Positions 7,728 through 17,100 of a DNA stretch of 59,786 nt are shown piece by piece. Within the stretch, counting starts at the first letter, position 1, and each line of letters starts with the position of its first letter. The stretch comes from Methyloterricola oryzae (lineage in GTDB: Bacteria; Pseudomonadota; Gammaproteobacteria; Methylococcales; Methylococcaceae): assembly GCF_000934725.1 (NCBI RefSeq), contig NZ_JYNS01000019.1:1-59786 (forward strand), read 5' to 3'. The notes under the pieces were generated by a model. That model did not search any database. It had not been told where the DNA came from and saw only the letters and a list, made by a program, of their open reading frames with translations. The translations under genes were made by a program, and so were the position numbers.

Positions 7728-10445
7728 ATGAGCGCAACAAACTACCATTGGACCCCGTCGTTTCCACGATTCTGTGTTGACCTGAATGGTGACGGCCGTG
7801 CCGACCTCATCGGCATCGGTGCGGATGGCGTTTGGTCCTCCGTCAATATGGGGGAAGCGGGATACCGCACTCCGGCTTTCCAGATCGTGGCATTCGAAGT
7901 CAATGCCGGCTGGCGTGTGGCCGATCATCCGCGCTTTGCGCTCGATCTGACCGGGGATGGCCGCGCCGATCTGATCGGCTTCGGTGATCACGGTGTGTGG
8001 ACGGCGCTTGGCAACGGCGACGGGAGCTTTAGCCCTGCCCAGTTGTTCCTCGATGAACTGTGCTACAGCAAGGGTTGGAGTGCCGAGTTTCCGCGCTATG
8101 TGGTCGATCTGACAGGCTTGGGCACACCTTCGATCGTAGGGTTTGGCCACGATGGAATCTGGACCGCCCTCAGCATCGGGAATGGCAGTTTCCAGCCAGC
8201 GCAGCTGGTATCTGGCGACCTGGCGTTCAACACCGGTTGGCGTGTGGCGAAGCATCCCCGCTTCCTAGCCGATGTCACAGGCGATAGGCGAGCAGATATT
8301 GTCGGCTTTGGAGATGACGGAATCTGGACCGCATTAGGAAACGGCGACGGGACCTTCCAGTCTGCGCGCTATGTGCTCAACAATTTCGGTTACAACCAAG
8401 GCTGGAGGGTCGAAAACCACCCACGAATTCTCGCTGATCTGACCGGCGACGGACGGGCAGACGTGGTTGGCTTTGGCAATGACGGCGTTTGGACCGCCTG
8501 CGCAACCGGGGATGGAGGATTCCAAGCCGAGCGGTTTGTTCTCGCGGACATGGGCGCAAATCAGGGCTGGAGGGTCGAAAGCCATCCACGATTTCTCGTT
8601 GACCTGACCGGCAACGGCCGCGCCGACATTGTCGGGTTCGGCGACGCCGGTGTCTGGACGGCATTGGGGAATGGCGATGGCACGTTCCAGGCCGCCAGAT
8701 TCGTACTTGCTGACTTCGGGGTCGAACAGGGTTGGATTGGCGATGGCCATCCACGCTGCCTGGTCGACTTCGATGGCGACGGTAAGCCCGACATTGTCGG
8801 CTTTGGTAACGCCGGCGTCTGGGCCGCACTCGGCAATGGAGACGGTACCTTTCAGTCGCCAAAATTCGTGCTGGCTGACTTTGGCCGGGCATCCAATGTC
8901 GATACTGTCGTGCGCCGGGAAGTCATCCGTGATCACCGCCCACAATCGACCATCAAGCATCTATTCGTGCTGATGCTGGAGAATCGCTCCTACGATCACA
9001 TGCTGGGCTTTGCGAATCTGACCGGCACCGATGCCGCGACGGGCACCCCAACCGTCGCCGATGGCCTGACAGGCTCCGAGTTCAATACCTACCATGGGCA
9101 AAAATATCCTGTGGTCCGCGGCTCGCCCGATGTGACACTGGCGCCAGGGCACGGCTTCACCGAAGCGCGCGAGCAGCTCTGCGGCCCGTTCGCGAATTAT
9201 CCGGACATCAGCAATACGGGCTTCATCTATTCCCTCGCCCGAAGTGGCTATGGAGACGGCAGCGGCGAAATCATGCGCTGCTTCGATCCGGATCATCTCC
9301 CGATTCTGACGACCCTTGCCCGGGAATTTGCCGTCTGCGATCGCTGGTTCTCCTCGATGCCCGGACCGACCGAGCCTAACCGCTATTTCTTGCATGCGGC
9401 GACTTCCGGCAAGTTCGATGAATCGCCCACGCCAAGAGAATTGATAGAAGCAAGCACCAACCACTGGGGCGGCATGGAGTTCGACGGGGGCACGATCTTC
9501 GACGCATTGGAGCTTGCCGATGTGAAATATCGAATCTACGCAGGTGACCACTTCCCGGTAGCCGGCGAACTCAAGGGCGTCAGCAACACCTTCGATGTCC
9601 GCGAGTTCCATGATCTTGCTGACGACTTGCAAGACGAGGATTTCGACGCCAGCTTTATTCACATCGAGCCAAAGTATTTCGATGGCATTCTCGACACCGC
9701 CGACGCCAATTTTGGCAATGGCAACTCACAGCATCCTTCCGGCAGCGTGGCTGCGGGCGAGTGGCTGATTAAGGCAACCTACGAGGCGATTCGCAATTCC
9801 CCGGTTTGGGAATCGAGCCTGCTCATCATCACCTATGACGAACACGGTGGCTTCTACGACCATGTGGCGCCGCCTGCGGCCGACCCCACCGGTTCAACTG
9901 GCCGGAAGCATGGATTCAAATTCGACCAACTGGGCGCACGCGTCCCAGCCGTCATAGTGTCACCTCGCATCCCCAAGGGGACGATCGAACACCGTCTGCT
10001 TGAGCATTCCTCGGTCATCAAAACGGTGTGCGATCAGTTTAATGTACCCACGCTGCAGCATTGTCGAAATCTGACCAATATATGCGGTGTAGGACACCTG
10101 GCGCACTTGTCCGAGCCGCGCACCGATACGCCTGCGAAACTGCCCGGCGTCGTTGTCAGTGACTTAAATGCTCCCGCAAAGCCACTGCGCACGGTGACTC
10201 GCCGTCGTGTTGTAGGGCATGGAACCTTTGAACTACCAAAGCATGCTTTTGAGGACGAGGTCGCAACCGCGGATCCGGCTGACAGCATGTTTGCGATGTC
10301 AGTGCGAATTGCGGCCATGCGCGAAATAGCCCTGGAGCCAGGCCGAAAGGATGAGATCCTCGCGCGCGCTGATCAGATCCAGACAGCCAGCGAGGCGGCC
10401 AGTTACTTGAGGGAGGTGGAATCGAAGCTCATGCACGCCCCTTAG
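7728..10445 (+). CDS. FG-GAP/VCBS repeat protein fused to a phospholipase C / acid phosphatase-type phosphoesterase
   Basis: 905 aa, ribosome site AAGGAG just before ATG 7728. Residues 1-395 hold about seven repeats of a roughly 55-60-residue unit with the calcium-loop signature DLTGDGRADIVGFG..GVWTALGNGDGTFQ. Residues about 405-810 match the alkaline-phosphatase-superfamily phospholipase C/AcpA family: FVLMLENRSYDHMLG near 410, GPTEPNRYFLHAATS near 545, YDEHGGFYDHVAPP near 702, then ARVPAVIVSPRIPKG. All recognisable metal and nucleophile boxes are present. No signal peptide is visible, so export, if any, would need another route. Substrate (phospholipid or phosphomonoester) is unknown. Confidence 0.8.
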   Translation: MSATNYHWTPSFPRFCVDLNGDGRADLIGIGADGVWSSVNMGEAGYRTPAFQIVAFEVNAGWRVADHPRFALDLTGDGRADLIGFGDHGVWTALGNGDGSFSPAQLFLDELCYSKGWSAEFPRYVVDLTGLGTPSIVGFGHDGIWTALSIGNGSFQPAQLVSGDLAFNTGWRVAKHPRFLADVTGDRRADIVGFGDDGIWTALGNGDGTFQSARYVLNNFGYNQGWRVENHPRILADLTGDGRADVVGFGNDGVWTACATGDGGFQAERFVLADMGANQGWRVESHPRFLVDLTGNGRADIVGFGDAGVWTALGNGDGTFQAARFVLADFGVEQGWIGDGHPRCLVDFDGDGKPDIVGFGNAGVWAALGNGDGTFQSPKFVLADFGRASNVDTVVRREVIRDHRPQSTIKHLFVLMLENRSYDHMLGFANLTGTDAATGTPTVADGLTGSEFNTYHGQKYPVVRGSPDVTLAPGHGFTEAREQLCGPFANYPDISNTGFIYSLARSGYGDGSGEIMRCFDPDHLPILTTLAREFAVCDRWFSSMPGPTEPNRYFLHAATSGKFDESPTPRELIEASTNHWGGMEFDGGTIFDALELADVKYRIYAGDHFPVAGELKGVSNTFDVREFHDLADDLQDEDFDASFIHIEPKYFDGILDTADANFGNGNSQHPSGSVAAGEWLIKATYEAIRNSPVWESSLLIITYDEHGGFYDHVAPPAADPTGSTGRKHGFKFDQLGARVPAVIVSPRIPKGTIEHRLLEHSSVIKTVCDQFNVPTLQHCRNLTNICGVGHLAHLSEPRTDTPAKLPGVVVSDLNAPAKPLRTVTRRRVVGHGTFELPKHAFEDEVATADPADSMFAMSVRIAAMREIALEPGRKDEILARADQIQTASEAASYLREVESKLMHAP

Positions 10446-10494
10446 GAACCTCTATCGCCGAGGATCCAACTGGCTGAGGCAAGTCCAAGATGGC

Positions 10495-10518
10495 GGCAGC
10501 CACCCGGTGGTTGCTGCC
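10495..10518. terminator. Hairpin between convergent genes, possible terminator
   Basis: GGCAGCCACC and GGTTGCTGCC form about 9 of 10 base pairs around a short loop, in the 200-bp gap between converging genes. There is no T-run on either side, so intrinsic termination is uncertain. Confidence 0.3.
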
Positions 10519-10649
10519 AGCCGCAGGAGTCGGAATGTTCTACCCTTCTTGCGTCAAGCCTACCGCACAGGCCAATTTCGTTGCGATGAAAGTATGAGGC
10601 GCCGAGAAGAGTGATGCCCTGTCGTCGGGACGGTCAGGGGCAGCACGGC

Positions 10650-11393
10650 TCACGGCTCGCAGTAGTCCCAAGTGGGCACCGCCCGATCAATCACGTAGGG
10701 TGTGCTCGGCGAGAGGATGAACTCACTGAACCCTTGCTTTCGGCGGGGCGACGACCAATCATAGGTGTAACCGAGACCTGTCCAAGGAACACCTGGCGCG
10801 TTGCGATAACTCTTGAAGTAAAGATTCTGGTAGAAGGCGCGATAGTCTTTGATGTTCTTTACGGCGGGGATATCGGTGCCGAAATCCACATTGCAGCGTG
10901 AATCGCTGGTCTCCGGATCGACGCAGGGTCGAAAGATGTCGGTAGGGCTGACCCACATTTCAACAAACACGTCATAGGTCCAGTTCGGATTCATTCCGAG
11001 CCGCTTCTTCAGACGAAGATCGAGGCCCGCCCGTGTTGCACGTGGATGTCCTCGGCGAAAGTCACGACAGAATCTTTGAAGCGTCGGCGCGAGAGTGACC
11101 CAAACGACGGAGTTCTCGCTACTTGAAGTCTGAGAATACGGCAGGAGATTACGCTCGTAGGAACTTTGCGACTTCCAGGTAACGACCTTCAACAAGGTCT
11201 TGTCACCGTTCCAGACGAGATTGTTATTGTCTAGGGCAATGGCCTCTAGGGTATTGACGATATCGGAGGCTTGTGCGACCGAGGCGCCACGGACGGCCTT
11301 CAAGTAATTTACAGGCGGCGCTCCTGTCCCGCATTGTGCAAAGGGAACATGGATCGCCAGCCAGATCGATAGGCACAGCATCAACCTTTTCAT
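10650..11393 (-). CDS. Secreted hypothetical protein
   Basis: 247 aa from ATG 11393, with GGTGGGA as a plausible ribosome site; a GTG at 11405 is the alternative. An N-terminal signal (MKRLMLCLSIWLAIHVPFAQ) precedes the mature part. A Cys follows directly, but FAQC is a poor lipobox. The mature region has paired cysteines (RFCRDF, FRPCVD, SRCNV) and aromatic-rich segments and no recognised domain. A CRP-like site lies about 95 bp upstream. Confidence 0.6.
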   Translation of the reverse strand: MKRLMLCLSIWLAIHVPFAQCGTGAPPVNYLKAVRGASVAQASDIVNTLEAIALDNNNLVWNGDKTLLKVVTWKSQSSYERNLLPYSQTSSSENSVVWVTLAPTLQRFCRDFRRGHPRATRAGLDLRLKKRLGMNPNWTYDVFVEMWVSPTDIFRPCVDPETSDSRCNVDFGTDIPAVKNIKDYRAFYQNLYFKSYRNAPGVPWTGLGYTYDWSSPRRKQGFSEFILSPSTPYVIDRAVPTWDYCEP

Positions 11394-11486
11394 TTTGAAT
11401 CCCACCGTTCGATGGACTTTTTAGGCGCCCCGGGTAAGAGTACCCGAGCTCCTTATCGATCAAGTCTCATCGAGTCTGTGGAGAAA

Positions 11487-11506
11487 AATGTGACAGAGGT
11501 CACAAT
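11487..11506. promoter_or_regulatory. CRP/Vfr-type binding site
   Basis: AAATGTGACAGAGGTCACAA contains the perfect dyad TGTGA-N6-TCACA of the CRP consensus, with A/T-rich flanks. It is 94-113 bp before the start of the minus-strand secreted protein and far from any plus-strand gene, so it most likely acts on the former. The rest of the gap to 11797 shows no gene. Confidence 0.55.
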
Positions 11507-11797
11507 AGTGGCGGGGCTGCATGTCAGCTGCTGCCGCTCGAACTGATAGATTGATTCTGAAATTAAGGTCCGCCACTTAACCTCGGCTACCTTCGACACA
11601 TACGGGTAGGCATGAATCAGATCAGCCACTCCGGCGCATTTGAGCCCGACACTTAATCCAGCGTGCCAGGATCTCGCAGCCGGTTCCTGCCTGCTTTTGC
11701 GGCTGTTAGGGAAACCAACCGCTAGAAATCTGAAACAGGGAAAAGTTTACGGGGGGCGACTTTCTGAAGCAGGGGTGTGCAGGACATACCGGATGAC

Positions 11798-12616
11798 CTA
11801 CTTGCATTTATACGGAGTTACGCGATTTATATCGGTTTCGGTCCGAAGGCTTTCGGGCGGGGCACGAAGCAGCGAAAACAGTTCTTCAATGGGTCGGTCA
11901 GGGTAGGCCAGCATGAGTTCGCGCAATTGTGCGGTGCGGTTTCGCTGGCCTTTGACCTCGCAGCGTCTTGGCCTAACATGCAGCGCGCTTGCCAAAAATA
12001 GAGTCAGTTTGGATTTGCCCAACCCTGCGCATTGATCCTCACGTTTTTTCTGGCGCGCTTTGGCCTTGTTCCGCTCGTGCCGAAGCCAGGCCCCCAGGCC
12101 AAGGCAGACGAATAGATCCTGGCTGACGCTTCGAACGGCGGCGAGCCCCCGGTAATTGCCGTCTTCCTGCTTTTCATATCGCTGCTTGATCGAGATAATT
12201 CCGGCTTTCACGAGATTCGCAACGGCACGCTCGGCACGGCGCTCGCCAAGTCGGGCAGAGTTTGAAAGAAAATCCAACGTCAGGTTTTGAAAAGATCCAT
12301 CCGTTCGCGCAAAGCCCACATGAAGGGTCACCAAGTCCAGGCAGTGGATCATCGCCTCCAGAAGCTGAATGCAGGCTTCTCGGCGCTCGCTCCGCTGCTG
12401 GCGCTCCGAACCATTGGCCAGGTTCAAGCTGGGGATCGTCGCTGCCGGCTGCTGGTAATATCCTCGAACTTTTTCCGCAAGTTTGAGCAAAATTCGAGGA
12501 TGCTGACGATGGCGGGCTGGCGGATCGAACCAGCGAGGGCTGTCGGGTTGATGCCCGCAGCGATTGCCGGTACGCAGGTACTTCATTGCGATGGGTGTTT
12601 CGTGGCGATGGAGCAT
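11798..12616 (-). CDS. Plasmid replication-initiator-like winged-helix protein
   Basis: 272 aa from ATG 12616 (GGGAG ribosome site); longer starts have no such site. The N-terminal MKYLRTGNRCGHQPDSPRW block, the RHRQHPRILLKLA segment and the central LGERRAERAVANLVKAGII (winged-helix-like) resemble replication proteins of proteobacterial plasmids. A basic tail ERNKAKARQKKRED follows near residue 200. No iterons are evident beside it, so replication activity is doubtful and it may be a relic of an integrated element. The family call rests on recalled similarity. Confidence 0.5.
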   Translation of the reverse strand: MLHRHETPIAMKYLRTGNRCGHQPDSPRWFDPPARHRQHPRILLKLAEKVRGYYQQPAATIPSLNLANGSERQQRSERREACIQLLEAMIHCLDLVTLHVGFARTDGSFQNLTLDFLSNSARLGERRAERAVANLVKAGIISIKQRYEKQEDGNYRGLAAVRSVSQDLFVCLGLGAWLRHERNKAKARQKKREDQCAGLGKSKLTLFLASALHVRPRRCEVKGQRNRTAQLRELMLAYPDRPIEELFSLLRAPPESLRTETDINRVTPYKCK

Positions 12617-13117
12617 GCGCTCCCTAGTCGCCACCGATTGCACGGAAAGGCACACAGCGATCCGCATTCGGCATAGCCTTCGAATATTTTTCGGACATAG
12701 AACTCCCTCCCATACATCGAGGCAGGATCGAGATGAACGAAAATCTGGATGCCAATCCCTCCTCTACCTCAACAACCAAGCGCCCACTCGGGTGTTGAAG
12801 TCGAGAGTCAGGACTTCAGATCAGGGACGTCACTGGGGAATGGTGATTGAACGTTGATTCAGCGCGGTGGCTCGGGCCGGAAGCGGTGATGCCACCCCAT
12901 GCTCTATGGTCATCAATGGGGGCAACCGGCCGAGAAGCTGCCGGATTACGTATGTTGGCCGTAAGACTGGGGGACATGCGGAAATCTGAGAACAGGCGTC
13001 CTCGGAACGCATCCAAGTGACCGGCAGGATCGTTGTCTTATGCAGAGCTTGCATCATGGCGGGAATACTCCTTCAGCATGACCGAGCGCGATAACGGACC
13101 AAAATCGAGTACGGAAG
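12617..13117. other. Gene-poor stretch upstream of the Rep-like gene
   Basis: No supported gene. A 22-codon plus-strand frame beginning at 12733 (MNENLDANPSS...) stops early and may be the decayed start of a lost gene. I see no direct-repeat iterons or AT-rich origin here. Confidence 0.3.
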
Positions 13118-13330
13118 TCAGTCGTCGACTACATCCCCAAGAGATACACCTAGCGCCTTGGCGATCCTACGCAAATCCCACAGCCTAACTTCCTTTTTTC
13201 CATTCTCAATTCGGCTGATCGATGCCTGCTGCAGGCCAATAGCCAAACTGAGTTTCCTTTGAGTAAGCTGCTTTGTGCGGCGCGTCTCTCTAATTGCTCT
13301 TATTGGGCTTCTCCCAAGGCTGGCGGACAT
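13118..13330 (-). CDS. XRE-family DNA-binding regulator (small)
   Basis: 70 aa, almost entirely one helix-turn-helix domain: IRAIRETRRTKQLTQRKLSL, then GLQQASISRIENGKKEVRL and LRRIAKALGVSLGDVV. This Cro/C1-type fold is typical of antitoxins, phage repressors and restriction-system controllers. No toxin partner is visible downstream. It is divergent from a second XRE gene 69 bp away, so each may act on the shared intergenic region. Confidence 0.75.
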   Translation of the reverse strand: MSASLGRSPIRAIRETRRTKQLTQRKLSLAIGLQQASISRIENGKKEVRLWDLRRIAKALGVSLGDVVDD

Positions 13331-13399
13331 CTCAAAGAAACAGAATGAAAACCATACGTTTCCATTTTTCCGATAACGGCCACGCGCTCCCTACAAATA

Positions 13400-13636
13400 A
13401 TGCCTAGCCCCATTCAAACATTTGGGGCGCGGATTTGCGCTTTCCGTCAAGCCAGCAATCTTACTCAGGCCCAACTGGCAGAAATGGCAAGCCTCGACCA
13501 AGCGCAACTGTCTCGGATTGAACATGGACTCGTCGAGGGCAGTCCCAGCCAGCGAAAGACCATCGCGCAACTGCTTGGGGTGACGGTCTCCGACTTGTTC
13601 GGTGACAGACCAACGGATCCATTCTCTGGTAGCTGA
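13400..13636 (+). CDS. XRE-family regulator, interrupted by an in-frame TGA
   Basis: 78 aa to TGA at 13634-13636. Helix-turn-helix: FGARICAFRQASNLTQAQLA, then SLDQAQLSRIEHG, then IAQLLGVTVSDLF. It is divergent from the other XRE gene. The same frame stays open past the stop for another 73 codons with protein-like content, so the product may be a truncated form of a two-domain regulator. Confidence 0.7.
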   Translation: MPSPIQTFGARICAFRQASNLTQAQLAEMASLDQAQLSRIEHGLVEGSPSQRKTIAQLLGVTVSDLFGDRPTDPFSGS

Positions 13637-13858
13637 TATGCCCCTCTCAATGTGGCGGAGCAGATCCTCTGGGATACCCGGGCCCCCGAGGGACTGAAAG
13701 AACTCGCCGGAGATGTTTCGCTCTCAGCGGCTTTGCTCATCACCGACTCTGAGTGGATATGTCTCAGCTCTCTCAAGATTCCGGTTTCTGTAAGCAAACA
13801 CGGCTACCTCCAGTTGCTTGCGATGATCAGGGTGTTTTCTGAGTCTGGTTGCAGATAA
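13637..13858 (+). pseudogene. In-frame continuation of the XRE gene past a TGA codon
   Basis: Directly after the TGA the frame reads through EGLKELAGDVSLSAALLIT and SEWICLSSLKIPVSVSKHGY to a stop at 13858. The composition looks like a folded helical domain. A GTG at 13652 could start it separately but has no ribosome site. It is most simply the C-terminal domain of the XRE protein, split by a nonsense mutation; read-through cannot be excluded. Confidence 0.45.
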
Positions 13859-14069
13859 GATCCTGATTCCAATACCTCGGACACACCGGCTGACATGCCA
13901 GCGTTCTCTCAGCCATAACACTCGATTTCACGTTCATTTCACGTGAAATGCGGGAGGGAATTGGAGGATGGTTTGGGCATTTTCAGTCACCCACAAGCGT
14001 GCTCAGGCTGTGTAACCAACTGAAAAAAAGACTCTGCAGAAAAGGAACTGTATTCGAGAGGCAGTGGCC

Positions 14070-14096
14070 GGAGGTTCGAATCCTCTCACCCCACCA
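14070..14096 (+). repeat. tRNA/tmRNA 3'-end-like fragment, possible att site
   Basis: GGAGG-TTCGAAT-CCTCT forms a T-arm, followed by CACCCCACCA, as at the 3' end of a tRNA or tmRNA. The acceptor part is one base shorter than a canonical tRNA and no matching 5' half lies upstream, so it is not a complete tRNA gene. Duplicated tRNA 3' ends mark sites of integrase-mediated insertion. Here it sits at the edge between the accessory region and the sensory block. The rest of 13859-14161 shows no gene. Confidence 0.45.
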
Positions 14097-14161
14097 ATTT
14101 ATTCCAGCATATTCAGCGACTTACTGCAAGCTTTCCCTCAACAGCTTTTACCTAATCCGAC

Positions 14162-17100
14162 TCAACGTGAAATCGGAACCCCGCCGATCGCCTCCACTGC
14201 ACTCCGTGCGTCCTCCGGGGACAACCCGGAAAGTTCAGGGTGCATTGCAAGGATCGCCTGCAGCGTGGCCTGGGCACCCGGGAAATCGAAGCTCTCGATC
14301 TGGTGCCCCAGAGGCAGGGCGCAATCGCCACCCAAGCCTTGCACACACGCAGGCGCCACTTCACGCCACAGGGTGTAGGCCTTCATGTCCCCTGACTCCA
14401 GGAGTTCGAGCAATTCCTGCAGCGATCCCCTGAGCACCTGGCTGTCCAAAGCTGCGTGAGTTTCGGCCGGCGCGGCGGGCATCGCCCCGATCGCATCAAT
14501 CACCTCCGCTAGCGCCTGTTGCAAGGCGTCCAGCGCATCGGCCATATCCATCGCGTCGGCGCCGTCGTGGATGCGTCGCTCGATGTCGGCGGCCAAGCAC
14601 TCGATCGATTCCATGCCCAGGGTCGACGCCAGGGATTTGAGGGTATGCGCGGCACGTTCCGCCTCCTGGCGTTCGCCCCGTGCCAGGAGGTCGCCGATGC
14701 TCCGGGCGTCCCGGGCGTTAGCCTCGGCAAAGCGAGTCAGCAGATGCTGGTATGTCGCGTGGTTCTGGACGTACGCCAAGCCCTTGCCCATATCCAGCAC
14801 CGGGCTTCCGGCCAAATCCACCGCACTCGCCGGCTGGCCTGTCCCGTTCATGGGTGCCTCGACCGTCAGGTCCGGAATCCAACGCGCCAGCGTGACGGCC
14901 AGGCGGTCCGGTTCCACCGGCTTCGACACAAACCCGTTCATGCCCGCATCCAGGGTGCGCCTTCGGTCTTCTTCGAAGACATTGGCTGTCATGGCGACAA
15001 TGGGGATATGCCGGCCGGAGGGCAATTGCCGGATTCGCCGGGTCGCTTCCACCCCGTCCATGTAAGGCATCTGCAGATCCATCAGGATCAGATCGTATTC
15101 GCGCTCGGTAACCCGTTCGCAGGCTTCCCCTCCATGGCCGGCGATTTCCACCACCAGGCCGAAGCCTTCCAGGATCTCTTTCGCCACTTCCTGGTTGATC
15201 TGGTTGTCCTCGACCAAAAGAATGCGCGCGTTCTGGCGCAGCCTGGCCGCGGGCTGGCGGGCCGCCATGGCGTCGGCCCGCATGTCGGCGAAGGCCCCCC
15301 GCTTGAAGGCCGCCGTGAACCAGAACAGACTGCCCGCGCCCAACGTGCTTGAGACGCCGGTGTCGCCCCCCATCATGTTCGCCAGCTTTCTTGAGATTGC
15401 CAGACCCAGGCCAGTTCCCCCGTATTTGCGGGTGGTCGAAGCCTCGGCCTGTTCAAATGCGCCGAACAGTTTCTCCAGGTGCCCTTCGTCGATGCCGATG
15501 CCGGTGTCCTCCACCTCGAAGCGCAGAACAACTTCACGCTCGCTCTCGCTCAGCACCCCGGCGCGCAGCCGGATCGCACCGCGATCGGTGAACTTGACGG
15601 CGTTGCTCACGTAGTTGACCAGAATCTGGCCAAGGCGCAGGGGGTCACCCACCACCGGCAAGTCCTTCAGCCGCGGCTCGACTTCCAGTTCGAAGCTCAA
15701 GCCCTTGTCGGCGATCCTGTCCGCCATCATGCTGCAGACATGATCGACGGTGGCGGGAACCAGGAAGGTGCTTTCCTCGAGGGTCAGCTTGTCGGCCTCG
15801 ATCTTGGAAAGGTCGAGAATATCGTTGATGATGCCCAGCAGGTGATTACCGGCCCCGACGATCTTGTCCAGCTTGCTCTTCTGTTCTGGCAGATCCACCT
15901 GCCCGCGGAGCAAATGCGCGAAGCCGATGATGGCATTCATGGGGGTACGGATCTCATGGCTCATATTGGCCAGGAAGGTGCTCTTCGACAGATTGGCTGC
16001 CTCCGCCTGCCGTTTTGCCTTATCCAGTTCGGCGGTCCGGGTTGTCACCAGTTCCTCCAGATGCGCCCGGTAGCGCTCCAGTTCCTGCTCGGTGCGCTTT
16101 TTCTCGCTAATGTCCTCCTTGATGGCGACGTAATGGGTAATCCTGCCACGACGGTCGCGCAAGGGCGTGATGTGGGCGGACTCGTGAAACTCGGATCCGT
16201 CCTTGCGCCGGTTGACGAACTCACCATGCCAGGATTCGCCGCGGCGAAGCGCATCCCAGAGCGAATCGTAGGTGGCTCTCGGCGTGGCGCCCGATTGTAG
16301 GAAACGGCAGTTCCTGCCCAGCACTTCTTCCGCCGCATAGCCGGTGGACGCGGTGAAACGAGCGTTGACATATTCGATTTCCGCATCCAGGTTCGTTATG
16401 ACGACCACATTGGCGCTCTGCTCAACCGTCAGCGAAAGCTTGTCCAACTCGGCTTCATATTTCTTGCGTTCCGTGATGTCGCGCGCGATTTGCGAGGACC
16501 CGACCACCTCGCCCTGATCGTTGCGAATCGGCGAGATGGTGACGGACACATCGATCGTTCTCCCCTCCTTGTGCACCCAGCGGGTTTCGAAATGCTCGAT
16601 CTTCTCGCCCCGCTTGACCATCTCGAATATCTGGTACTCCTCGTCGGGGCGGTCGGGCGGCAACAGGCGCGTGATCGAGCTGCCGATCATGTCCTCCGCG
16701 CTATAGCCGTACATGAGTTCCGCACCGGGGTTCCAACTGACGACGATTCCGTCCAGGCTCTTGCTGATGATGGCATCATCCGATGAGGTGACGATGGCCT
16801 CGAACTGCTTCATCTGCGCTTCCAGATGCTTGCGCTGGGTGATATCGGTCCACACCACATGCAGCAGCACTTTCTCGCCAAACGCGATCGGCGTGAGCAT
16901 GACCTCGGCGAGGAAGCGCGTGCCATCCCTGCGCAGGTGCTCCCATTCGAAGCGATGGCTGCCCTCGCGAAATGCGGTGGTGATCGCCTCCCGGGCCTTT
17001 TCCGAAGAGGGCAGGCCATCCGGCTGGAATTCCGGCGAAATAGCCGCCGGGGTGATGCCTGCCAACTCCTGCAAGGAATCCATGCCAAGCATATCCAGGG

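Noticed and set aside
14041-14097. Complete tRNA gene
   Set aside because: The T-arm and CCA are present, but the 3' part is one base short and no complementary 5' acceptor strand, D-arm or anticodon arm is found upstream.
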